Below, in pieces: positions 28,692 to 36,653 of a stretch of 64,000 nt of DNA. The stretch lies in NCBI GenBank assembly GCA_014763715.1, contig JACXUV010000010.1, forward strand, positions 23,367-87,366. The letters run 5' to 3'. A model generated the notes under the pieces. The model had not been told where the DNA came from and made no database searches. It worked only from the letters and a program-made list of their open reading frames with translations. Every line of letters begins with the position of its first letter. The first letter of the stretch is position 1. This DNA is from Rhodobacterales bacterium (lineage in GTDB: Bacteria > Pseudomonadota > Alphaproteobacteria > Caulobacterales > Hyphomonadaceae). The translations under genes and the position numbers were made by a program.

Positions 28692-29123
28692 GTGGTTGAT
28701 GTAGTTTCTTCGAAAGTACGGTCCCGAATGATGGCCGGAATCGGGGGGAAGGACACAAAGCCGGAGTTGGTCCTTCGGAAAGGGCTCTTTGCCCTCGGCT
28801 TGCGCTATCGACTGCACGATCGGAAATTGCCTGGTCGACCCGATATAGTCCTTCCCAAGTGGAACGCTGTTGTCTTTGTGAATGGCTGCTTCTGGCATCG
28901 CCATCCTGGCTGCAGGTTTGCCACTACGCCGTCGACACGAACCGAATTCTGGCTCGACAAGTTTGAGAAGAATGTTGCGCGCGATCGGCGAAACGTCGCT
29001 GCGCTGCGGACGCTGGGCTGGAGAATCCTTGTCGTCTGGGAGTGCGACATCAAGGCTGATCCGGGCGGCACTGTCGCGCTTGTCGATCAGTGGATACGTG
29101 ACGGTGATCCTCGAAATGAATGA
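28692..29123 (+). CDS. vsr: very short patch repair endonuclease
   Basis: 143 residues with Vsr hallmarks: SRMMAGIGGKDTKPEL at the N-terminus, LPGRPDIVLPKWNAVVFVNGCFWH and the zinc/catalytic residues around HRHPGC. Vsr nicks T:G mismatches arising from deamination of 5-methylcytosine, so it is a usual companion of C5-methylases; here dcm is divergent 67 bases away. GTG start after CCAGGATGGAAATTCG. Confidence 0.92.
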   Translation: MVDVVSSKVRSRMMAGIGGKDTKPELVLRKGLFALGLRYRLHDRKLPGRPDIVLPKWNAVVFVNGCFWHRHPGCRFATTPSTRTEFWLDKFEKNVARDRRNVAALRTLGWRILVVWECDIKADPGGTVALVDQWIRDGDPRNE

Positions 29124-29369
29124 GGGATGCTAGGGGGCTGGATCACCCCCTCCCTGGGGGGGGGCGGAATGCAAACGTCTTCCGGTTTTCCGTCATGAGC
29201 GCCCCGGTCCGGATCGTCTCCTGTGACACCATCTTATGGCGCGCTGCGGGGATGGTTTCGCTTCGTCAGCGCATCCCGCTGCCGGGGAGGGGGCTTGAGG
29301 ATTTTACATATCGAGCGCACGCATAATAATGCTCAATGAAAAGGTGGGTACGAAAGGAGGTGGAAATCA

Positions 29370-30038
29370 ATGGCGAGCCAGGCTCGAAAAGCGTTTGATG
29401 AAAACGCCAGCGACATAAAACGTCTGATAGACCTTCACTTGAAGGCTGGTGGCGACGCTCGCGGCCGAAGGTATGGGCTGGAGGTTCTGAATAAATCGGC
29501 AATCGTGTTGATAACTGCGTTCTGGGAGGCTTATTGCGAAGATATCGCTGAGGAGGCGTTGAGGCATATCGTCGAGCACTCAAAGGATTCCGCTTCCTTG
29601 CCCGAAGAGTTGAAGAAGCAGATTGCCAAAGAAATCAAATCCAAGCAGCATGATTTGGCCGTGTGGGAATTGTCCGGAGACGGTTGGCGGACATATCTGC
29701 TTGATCGGTTTGATCAACTTACAGAGAACCGAAACCGCAAGCTAAATACGCCAAAGACCGCTCAGATCGATAGCCTTTTTCTGGAAACCATAGGCATTAG
29801 GCAAATGTCTAGGCATTGGAAGTGGCCAAGGAAAATGACCGTGCCGCGTGCTACCGAAAAACTGGACAAGTACGTAACACTTCGTGGGGCCATTGCACAT
29901 CGAGGGTCTGACTCGAAAAGTGTTACGAAAGCTCAGGTAACGGATTACTTTGAATTTATCAGATCAGTTGTGGCCAAGACCGGTGGCGCGGTGAATGCGC
30001 ATGTCAGGGCGGCGACTGGCAAGCCGCTTTGGGAATAG
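29370..30038 (+). CDS. HEPN-domain putative RNase (RiboL-PSP-HEPN type)
   Basis: 222 all-helical residues. VLITAFWEAYCEDIAEEAL near the start and LRGAIAHRG at residues ~171-179 give the HEPN catalytic R-x4-H motif (Arg172, His177). I place it with RiboL-PSP-HEPN proteins, found as RNase toxins and defence effectors. ATG follows AAAGGAGGTGGAAATCA, a strong site. The stop is 8 bases from the next ATG, so it forms a pair with the nuclease-like gene. Markedly less GC-rich than the core. Confidence 0.75.
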   Translation: MASQARKAFDENASDIKRLIDLHLKAGGDARGRRYGLEVLNKSAIVLITAFWEAYCEDIAEEALRHIVEHSKDSASLPEELKKQIAKEIKSKQHDLAVWELSGDGWRTYLLDRFDQLTENRNRKLNTPKTAQIDSLFLETIGIRQMSRHWKWPRKMTVPRATEKLDKYVTLRGAIAHRGSDSKSVTKAQVTDYFEFIRSVVAKTGGAVNAHVRAATGKPLWE

Positions 30039-30046
30039 TTCACTCT

Positions 30047-31783
30047 ATGAAGCACGTCGCTCGAAATTTTCTGGGTTGTCTCGACCGCGAGCAAGATCAG
30101 TTCGAGCAGAAGCTTGCTCAAGACACCACTGGTATCACCCTAATCGCAGCGGTGAGAGAATTCGACTTCTACTACTATAACTATGTTCGACGCGAACAAA
30201 GCGATGATGCCGATTTTCAGTTTTATATCCTTAGGTTGGGACTTCCGCGGCTCGTTGCCGGGGCACTAGGGCGGACAAAACGTTTCGATTTTCCCGTTGT
30301 GCTTTTTCGAACAGCGCCACGCTTGGTAATAGCCACCTTGGAATTGGTCTCTGCTTTTGGATTTGTTGAGCATGGTCGGCGAATGGCGCTTGCTGCGATG
30401 GCTGGTGAATGCAATCTCTATCAGCAGAGCGACGACCAGTTCGAATTTGTGCTAGCTGATGACATGCTCAACATGGAACATCACGAATCTTCCGTAGCCG
30501 GTCACTATACTCTTCAACATAGAGCTCGTGTGGATTCTGGAATAAAGGAATCATTTGAGCGAAAGGGTACCTTTGAGCATATCCAAAATCTGCTCGACGA
30601 AAACGTCTATGTCTTCAGGGACCATTTTATTGGGTACAATGCACATCCGGACTTGGATGACTATTTCTTCGGGCTGGCATATCTTCGTGCACAGAGTTTG
30701 GATGGATTCGACGCGTTCCATTGGAGCGCTGAATTTGGAGGAGTGACGTTTCAGAAGTATGTTCTTGCGTCAATCTATTTTCTTTCGCTCGCGATGAAGC
30801 ATGAGCGGTTCTGCGAAGCGCTTTTAGCCGCTAACAGTGACCACCAGTTGCGGGACGTGCTCACTATTACCGCAGAAAAATCAGAATTTCTTGCTTCGAC
30901 GATAGAAGCTGTGAATCTGTACGGTACAGACATCGAGGGTTTTCAGCCTCTCACTTCGGAGGAAGCGGCGATTGTCATCGACGCGCTCTCTGTTAGGCGG
31001 GATAATCTACAAGTCATTGCACCCACTATGTCACCTCTGCCCTACCTTATTGAGTATTCAGATAGTGCTTGGATCAAATCGATAGCTGGGGCTCATCTTG
31101 ACCCGTTCAATTTCATGCTGACCTCGCTGAAGCAAAGCTATCCCAAAGATTATGATCGCAACCAGCAGCACCGCGAAGGCTCCATGCAAAAGGCTCTGCG
31201 TCGCCTGATCAAGGCCGCGATTCCAAATGCTTCTTTCTTGGACAACATAACTCTTCGAAATTGCGGCAAAACAGTAACTGATATCGATTTTGTCGCGATA
31301 GATGAAGAAACGGGATTCACGATGTTGTTTCAACTCAAGCACCAGGATCATTACGGGGGTGACTTTCGCAAGCGGTCATCGCAGGCCAAACGACTGCAGG
31401 AGCAGTCGAGCAGCTGGCTTGAGAAGGTCCGGTCTTGGATTCGATCCAGTTCCCATGAAGAAATTTGTTCGACCCTTCGCAGAAAATCGAACAGCGCTTC
31501 ACTCGATTTTCGATTGATCATAGTAACGAAAAACTTTGCGCACTTTTTGGCGACGGTAGATTTGAACGAGGACGCTGCGTACGCTACTTGGGTTCAATTT
31601 TACGATTCACTTGTCCGAGTAGAAAATGCACCTGAAAAAGTGGGCTCCCTTCGGTATCTGTTTGACGAACTGAGCGCGCACATGACCCACAAAATAGCAT
31701 CGAAAGTCTGGCTGGAAACCGTCGACAACTTTCATTTGGACACGCTATCATTTCGAATACGCCAAGAGCGTCAAGAGATTTAG
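30047..31783 (+). CDS. large protein with C-terminal PD-(D/E)XK-like domain, partner of HEPN protein
   Basis: 578 residues from ATG 30047 (the track uses TTG 30029, inside the previous gene). The N-terminal ~370 residues are unrecognised. The C-terminal part has REGSMQKALRRLI, then VTDIDFVAIDEETGF and LFQLKHQ (~412-433), a D-x-D...Q-x-K pattern like Mrr-type restriction folds. Basic stretches follow. Co-transcribed with the HEPN gene; the pair has the look of a toxin/defence unit. No named system recognised. Confidence 0.65.
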   Translation: MKHVARNFLGCLDREQDQFEQKLAQDTTGITLIAAVREFDFYYYNYVRREQSDDADFQFYILRLGLPRLVAGALGRTKRFDFPVVLFRTAPRLVIATLELVSAFGFVEHGRRMALAAMAGECNLYQQSDDQFEFVLADDMLNMEHHESSVAGHYTLQHRARVDSGIKESFERKGTFEHIQNLLDENVYVFRDHFIGYNAHPDLDDYFFGLAYLRAQSLDGFDAFHWSAEFGGVTFQKYVLASIYFLSLAMKHERFCEALLAANSDHQLRDVLTITAEKSEFLASTIEAVNLYGTDIEGFQPLTSEEAAIVIDALSVRRDNLQVIAPTMSPLPYLIEYSDSAWIKSIAGAHLDPFNFMLTSLKQSYPKDYDRNQQHREGSMQKALRRLIKAAIPNASFLDNITLRNCGKTVTDIDFVAIDEETGFTMLFQLKHQDHYGGDFRKRSSQAKRLQEQSSSWLEKVRSWIRSSSHEEICSTLRRKSNSASLDFRLIIVTKNFAHFLATVDLNEDAAYATWVQFYDSLVRVENAPEKVGSLRYLFDELSAHMTHKIASKVWLETVDNFHLDTLSFRIRQERQEI

Positions 31784-32059
31784 CAATTAGGGAAATTGTG
31801 CAGACAGAAACGCAAGCAACGCAGATAGTATGTCACACGCCTGCATCTTTCAGTCGGGCAATCAGCTAGGTGTGATTTCTCGCCATTTCGAACAGGCCGC
31901 CTGTCGCAAAGGCGTAGAGAGTAAGGAAGAGCGGTTGATGTCATGCTCGTACTCTCAGGTCGAATAGGGCCATCTACGGCCGTGCAATGTTCAATCGAGT
32001 GCGGTCATTGTTTGCAGGGGCCCGCGCCCTTGGCGGATTGCTGGTTGTTGAAAGCAGTT

Positions 32060-33325
32060 TCATGACGATGAATATTCCTCGACGTCTTCGCTGCGGATGA
32101 GCGTTTCCGGTCCAGGACGCCGGCGAAAAATTGATTGGGCAATGGCTTCGATTCGACCACGATTGCGGCGCGCGGCGGACAACAAATCGGTGCTGTTCCA
32201 ACTCTCAGCTGAGAAGTGATCTTCGAGCGCTTCGGCGCTGATTGAGCAAAGATGTGTCCCCTGAAAGGCGCGCCCCTCGAAGGAGATGATATCGCGTCGG
32301 GGATCGTGCCGAAGTTCAGGCGCGTGGAAACTCAGCGCAAGCGCCTGATCGAGTGCCGCGCGCCAGCTCTGGCCTTCAGAATCTGCCTCGCTTAAGGCGT
32401 CATACATGACTTGAGGCCGCGTTTCTGCCAGTGCGTGAATGAGCACGCGCGCCTGCGCCAGATCCTTGTTGGCTTTTGCTGCTCCGGGGCGCCGCTTTTG
32501 CGAGATAATGAGTTTGTGAACGGCAAACCGTTCAGGAGAAGGGATCTGGACGAGCAGGCCCTCCATGTAGAGAACGACCGCCGGGATCGGATCCCGCAGC
32601 AGGAAATTGAGATAATGGAGGCGCTGTGCCCAGATGCCCATCGAATCAAGATGAGCCGGCGTCACGTCATCTGAAAAGGCAGGCGTCAGAAAATCAATGG
32701 AATAAGATCCGTCCGGAAGTGTCCAGCTAGTCGGCTTTTTGGGATCGAGGGCGTTGCGTGGCGAGAAGCCGAGGGCCTTCAATGTTTCGGCAACGTCAGG
32801 GTCTGCAACATCTTCGATTGCGACTGACAGCTTTTCGAAGCTTGCGATATCAAGGTCTTCTGTTTGAGCAAGCCAACCAGGGTCTGCGGATTGAGACATC
32901 AGATCCATGCCAAGTATGGATGGGTAGCAGCGAAAGGCATGGGTGCCGACCAAGGTGCCCCCCAGTCGGAAGACGCCGGATGCGCTGAGCGCCCGAAGGA
33001 TTGACCCCGTCTGACGATCTAGTGTCGGCAATCCCGCTGCCCGCAATTGTGCAACCTGTCTTGACGCGTTGGCTTTGAAATCTGCCTGATCACTGGAGCT
33101 CGCGCGCCAGTCTTCTATGCGCGCGCGCAAACTGTCTGAATCTGGGCCAAGATAGCGTTGCCGGGGAGGTGCTCCGGGCGCAACACGCTGATTGACATAC
33201 CAATATGTCTTCCCGGTTCGTTCCCGGGTAAAGGGGGCACCCGAGAAGTCAAAGGCTGGCCGGTTCAGGTGTGACTGGACCAGGTTCGCATAGGTTGACT
33301 GGACTGTGGCCGGATAGAGAAGCAT
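32060..33325 (-). CDS. GSU2403-family nucleotidyltransferase-fold protein
   Basis: 421 residues. The middle region FRLGGTLVGTHAFRCYPS followed by QTEDLDIASFE is the G-x-x-x nucleotidyltransferase pattern with the D-x-D metal site (ED-LD-I), typical of the GSU2403/NTP_transf_8 family common on plasmids and integrative elements. A helical C-terminal part follows. Role unknown; some relatives act as abortive-infection or toxin nucleotidyltransferases. The promoter is overlapped by a 25-bp palindrome and the 5' leader would be very short. Confidence 0.75.
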   Translation of the reverse strand: MLLYPATVQSTYANLVQSHLNRPAFDFSGAPFTRERTGKTYWYVNQRVAPGAPPRQRYLGPDSDSLRARIEDWRASSSDQADFKANASRQVAQLRAAGLPTLDRQTGSILRALSASGVFRLGGTLVGTHAFRCYPSILGMDLMSQSADPGWLAQTEDLDIASFEKLSVAIEDVADPDVAETLKALGFSPRNALDPKKPTSWTLPDGSYSIDFLTPAFSDDVTPAHLDSMGIWAQRLHYLNFLLRDPIPAVVLYMEGLLVQIPSPERFAVHKLIISQKRRPGAAKANKDLAQARVLIHALAETRPQVMYDALSEADSEGQSWRAALDQALALSFHAPELRHDPRRDIISFEGRAFQGTHLCSISAEALEDHFSAESWNSTDLLSAARRNRGRIEAIAQSIFRRRPGPETLIRSEDVEEYSSS

Positions 33326-33332
33326 TCCTGTA

Positions 33333-33357
33333 CACTACATGAATAATTCGTGTAGTG
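33333..33357. promoter_or_regulatory. 25-bp near-perfect palindrome over the nucleotidyltransferase promoter
   Basis: CACTACATGAATAATTCGTG followed by TAGTG reads almost identically on both strands (two mismatched pairs and a central base). On the minus strand it contains TTGCAC and TAGTGT 17 bases apart, a plausible promoter ending seven bases before the ATG. This predicts a leaderless or nearly leaderless mRNA under tight repression. Confidence 0.6.
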
Positions 33358-33924
33358 CAACACACAACAATACGTCCGATGCGCGTCTGGGCTGCCGCAT
33401 TGAACTAAGTCAAATCGTCGGCGGCGTCGCGGAGAGTTGGACTGCCGCCGAGTCCGTGGCGAGTCTTCCAGACAAGCCATTCATCACGCGAACGCCCCTC
33501 TGACGAGGGGTCTGTTCGGAGGCAGTGAGCAAATCGTCTCGATGTTCCGAAAATCGTGGGCCGCCTCCTGCCCGGCTCGTCTCCGGTCACGCCGCATTGC
33601 GGCGCGCTGCGGGGGCTCGCCGGCGTCTCGCCGCGCCTGCGCTTCCTCGCTGCGGGGCAGAGGGGGTCGTAGGCGCGGTCAGATAGTCGGTCGCGTCGTG
33701 TCACGGACATCGGAGTGCTTTCCCGGAAAGCCGGTCGGGGGCGGACGGCGCGTGTGCCGGCGCGCGGCCTGACTGCAAGGAGGCGGGCTTTACAAGTCGT
33801 TGGGATGGGTGGGGCGTCTTACCTGATCCCCTTGCAGCCAGTCCTTGTGCGCGCCGCTTTCCGCGACCTCCGCCGCCCCCTCCCGTCTTGCCGGGAAAAG
33901 CGACAGGGCGGGAAGGAGGATGAG
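33358..33924. other. GC-rich non-coding region upstream of ardA
   Basis: 567 bases without a supported gene. It holds a hairpin (CCCCTCTGACGAGGGG near 33497) and GC-rich text TCGTCTCCGGTCACGCCGCA followed by TTGCGGCGCGCTGCGGGG (~33578-33616). The latter resembles 29216-29251 (CGTCTCCTGTGACACC... GGCGCGCTGCGGGG). Open frames here look like compositional artefacts. It may carry transfer or replication control sites. Confidence 0.5.
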
Positions 33925-34476
33925 ATGACGACCCGCACGACACAAGAGATGGCAGCGCCCAACCGGCCGGAACGCCCCCGGATCTATGTGGCATGCCTTG
34001 CCGCCTATAATGCCGGACACCTGCATGGGCGGTGGATCGAGGCGAGCGAACCGGAAGAGGTGAGGGAAGAGGTGCGCGCGATGCTTGCCGCGTCGCCGGA
34101 ACCGGACGCGGAAGAGTACGCGATTCATGATTACGAGGGGTTCGAAGGGTGCCGGATTTCGGAATGGGCGAGCTTCGACCTGGTGTGTGCGCTTGCCGAC
34201 TTCATCGAGCAATATGGGTGCCTTGGTGCAAAGCTCTACTGCCATTTCGGTGAAGATCTGGACGAGGCCTGCGCGGCGCTCGACAACTATGTCGGTGAAT
34301 ATCGCTGCCTTGCGGACTTTGCCGAGGAACTCACCCGCGAGACCGGAACGGAAATTCCGAAGGCGCTTGAATACTATATCGACTGGGCCGCGATGGGTCG
34401 CGATCTCGAACTGAACGGCGACGTGTTCGCTATCACGCTCGGCTTCGACGAAGTGCATGTGTTCTGGAGCAGCTGA
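33925..34476 (+). CDS. ardA: antirestriction protein ArdA
   Basis: 183 residues from ATG 33925, preceded by a perfect AAGGAGG five bases away; the longer track start is spurious. ArdA signatures: RIYVACLAAYNAGHLHGRWI, then EYAIHDYEGF and a very acidic body with DWAAMGRDLELNGD. ArdA mimics B-DNA and blocks type I restriction enzymes, helping the mobile element enter a new host. Confidence 0.93.
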   Translation: MTTRTTQEMAAPNRPERPRIYVACLAAYNAGHLHGRWIEASEPEEVREEVRAMLAASPEPDAEEYAIHDYEGFEGCRISEWASFDLVCALADFIEQYGCLGAKLYCHFGEDLDEACAALDNYVGEYRCLADFAEELTRETGTEIPKALEYYIDWAAMGRDLELNGDVFAITLGFDEVHVFWSS

Positions 34477-34781
34477 CGGGGCGGCAATGGGCTTTCCGGT
34501 GTTCCCTTTCGGCAGGGTAGCCTGTCGGTCTTGTTCGTCCCTGTCTCTTGCCTTCTGACCTGGACGGCGCGGTCCGGCCCTGAAACCGGTAGGTGTCCAC
34601 GAATTTCCTCTGCACGTGCCGCGCATTCATCGCGAGGCAAATTCGTGGGCACCTACCGGTGCGCCGCTTCGCTTTGCCCCTGCGGGTTCTGGGCCTGTCC
34701 GGGCCGTCCCTTCGGTCAGGCGTCGACAGGGACGTGCAAGGTCCCGCTCGGCATCCACGCAAACGAAAAGGAGAACACCCC
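34477..34781. other. gap between ardA and the DUF736 gene
   Basis: 305 bases with no supported gene. The middle holds the long inverted repeat listed separately (34585-34660). The last part supplies the ribosome site AAAGGAGAACACCCC for the DUF736 gene. Confidence 0.6.
34585..34660. repeat. long inverted repeat (cruciform-type)
   Basis: ACCGGTAGGTGTCCACGAAT (34585 on) and the facing arm ATTCGTGGGCACCTACCGGT (ending 34660) pair over about 22-26 bases with two mismatches, around a 23-base loop. There is no U-run, so it is not a classical terminator. It could be a protein-binding or transfer/replication site of the element. Confidence 0.7.
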
Positions 34782-35105
34782 ATGGCAAACGCACTCGGCT
34801 ACGTCCGCGAAACCGCAACCGGCTTCGAAGGCAATCTCGCAATGATAAATCTTACCGCGCCCATCCAGATCGAGAGGAATGCCGACAAGACGGTGGACGC
34901 CCAACCGGACTATCGCATTTTCGCAGGCGAGATCCGGACCGAGATTGGCGGCGGCTGGATCGTCAAGGCAAAGTCTAGCGGCAGGGAATACGTATCCCTT
35001 ACCCTTGCCGACCCGAACATCGGGCCTCGCAAGGTCTATGCGAACCTCGCGCCAGTAAAGGGCAAGAAGGGGCGCTACGTCCTCCTCTGGAATCCGAAGG
35101 ATTGA
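34782..35105 (+). CDS. DUF736 family protein
   Basis: 107 residues from ATG 34782. Matches DUF736, small proteins common on alphaproteobacterial plasmids and conjugative elements: NYRIFAG-type core (DYRIFAGEIRTEIGGGW), SGREYVSLTLADP, KKGRYVLLWNP. Function unknown; it often lies near ardA-type and relaxase genes, as here. The upstream AAAGGAGA supports the start over the longer track ORF. Confidence 0.88.
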   Translation: MANALGYVRETATGFEGNLAMINLTAPIQIERNADKTVDAQPDYRIFAGEIRTEIGGGWIVKAKSSGREYVSLTLADPNIGPRKVYANLAPVKGKKGRYVLLWNPKD

Positions 35106-35133
35106 CCTGCGTCGACGGCGCTGAAAGGCGCCG

Positions 35134-36324
35134 TCACCTCCCGTTCGTGTGCTTGAGGACTTCGCCTGCCCACCAGTTCATCATCTCCACCCGCTCGGCC
35201 CAGTAGCGGGCGCGATTGTAGATCGACCGTACGCCCTTCGTGTCCACATGGGCGAGCTCGGCTTCGATTGCGTCCGGATTCCAGAGACCGCTTTCATTAA
35301 GAAGGGTCGAGGCCGTGGCACGGAACCCGTGCGGCGTCATCCGCTCCCCGGGAAAACCGAGGCGCTCCAGCGCGCCATTCATCGTGTTCTCGCTCATGGG
35401 GCGCTCGGGATTCGCCATGGCCGGAAAGACATAGTCTTCCGGTCCGTTCGTGCCGCGCAGATCCAGGAGGATGTGAAGTGCAGCCGGTGGGAGCGGCTTC
35501 CGATGCTCCCGGCGCATTTTCATGCGCTCGGCCGGTATGATCCACACGGCCTTGTTGAAATCGAACTCCGCCCATCTGGCATGCCGGAGCTCTCCTGGGC
35601 GCGGGAACAGGAACGCCATGAGTTTCAGGGCGCTTGCGGTGCCGCCGCGACCTTCATATCTCCAGATCGCTCGCACCAGGCGACCGAACTCGTCCTCTTC
35701 TGTGATAGCCGGCATGTGCCGGACCTTCGGCGAAATGAGCGCACCGCGCAGGACAGGGGTTGGATCGCTCTCCGCCCGAAGCGTCGCAACTGCAAATCGA
35801 AACACCTCACCGATAGTCGTGCGGAGCCGCTTGGCCGTTTCATAGTTCCCGCGAGCTTCGATGGAGCGAAGCACAGCCAGGACATCGCCAGGCTTGATGT
35901 CAGTGATTGGCATCGGCCCCAGGTGTTCGCGGGCAAAGTCAAGCAGCCAAGCCTTCTTGCCGAGCGTCGTCTCGGCGAGACCGTCCAGCCTGCGCTTGTG
36001 GAGGAATTCATCGGCAATCGCGTTGAAGCTTTCCGGATCCGTCTTCTTCCGACCGGGTCGGATCGATTTGCGGACACCGCCTGGGTCTATGTCCTGCTTC
36101 AGGAGGCGCTTTGCCTTGATGCACTTCTCCCGGGCCTCTTCGATCGTGACAATTGGCCAGGCACCGAAGGACAGTGTCTTCTGCCTGCCTTCGAACCGGT
36201 AGTTCATCCGCCATAGTTTCGAGCCGGTCGGGACCACGAGGATGTAAAGTCCGCGTCCGTCCGCCCGCTTGTAGGACCTCGCCTCAGGCAACAGGGCGTC
36301 GATATCTGTGTCGGTGAGTTTCAT
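35134..36324 (-). CDS. P4-type tyrosine integrase
   Basis: 396 residues from ATG 36324 (MKLTDTDIDALLPEARSY). N-terminal DUF4102 arm-binding domain (KLWRMNYRFEGRQKTLSFGAW), then core and catalytic domains: LFPRPGELRHARWAEF (Arg, usual RxxE), HGFRATASTLLNE (H-x-x-R), LAHVDTKGVRSIYNRARY (H...Tyr). All catalytic residues seem present. It lies directly after the 3' end of tRNA-Leu in the same direction, the classic P4-integrase layout, but inside the tRNA-Arg island, implying nested or captured elements. Confidence 0.92.
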   Translation of the reverse strand: MKLTDTDIDALLPEARSYKRADGRGLYILVVPTGSKLWRMNYRFEGRQKTLSFGAWPIVTIEEAREKCIKAKRLLKQDIDPGGVRKSIRPGRKKTDPESFNAIADEFLHKRRLDGLAETTLGKKAWLLDFAREHLGPMPITDIKPGDVLAVLRSIEARGNYETAKRLRTTIGEVFRFAVATLRAESDPTPVLRGALISPKVRHMPAITEEDEFGRLVRAIWRYEGRGGTASALKLMAFLFPRPGELRHARWAEFDFNKAVWIIPAERMKMRREHRKPLPPAALHILLDLRGTNGPEDYVFPAMANPERPMSENTMNGALERLGFPGERMTPHGFRATASTLLNESGLWNPDAIEAELAHVDTKGVRSIYNRARYWAERVEMMNWWAGEVLKHTNGR

Positions 36325-36434
36325 GAACCTCTTCACAGTCAACAAGCGAAGAAGCGAAAAGGGTACCAAATTCCATCAACCCGATACAGGCCACATGGTA
36401 TCGATAATAAATAATATCAATTAAATCAAGGAAT

Positions 36435-36519
36435 TGGTGCCCAGAAGAGGACTCGAACCTCCACGCCTTGCGGCACACGGACCTGAACCGTGCGCGTCTA
36501 CCAATTCCGCCATCTGGGC
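36435..36519 (-). tRNA. tRNA-Leu (anticodon CAG)
   Basis: 85 bases on the minus strand including CCA. Acceptor GCCCAGA/TCTGGGC, D-loop GGCGGAATTGGTAGACGC, anticodon loop TTCAGGT (CAG), a class II long variable arm (TGCCGCAAGGCGT) and T-loop GTTCGAGTC. Complete and apparently functional although located within the island. Confidence 0.95.
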
Positions 36520-36653
36520 ACGGGGTAGGGAGGCGGTCGAATACTGGCTGAGCGGGCGCCCGTCAACGGGCAAATCGCTGTGGAGTGCAAGAATATGATG
36601 GACGCATTTGCGACAAATGTCTTTTGATCCTCATCAACAAGGATCCAGGTTCA

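Noticed and set aside
33405-33710. 101-aa minus-strand ORF before ardA
   Set aside because: Arg/Pro/Ser-rich compositional ORF, no start site or motif; more likely non-coding element DNA.
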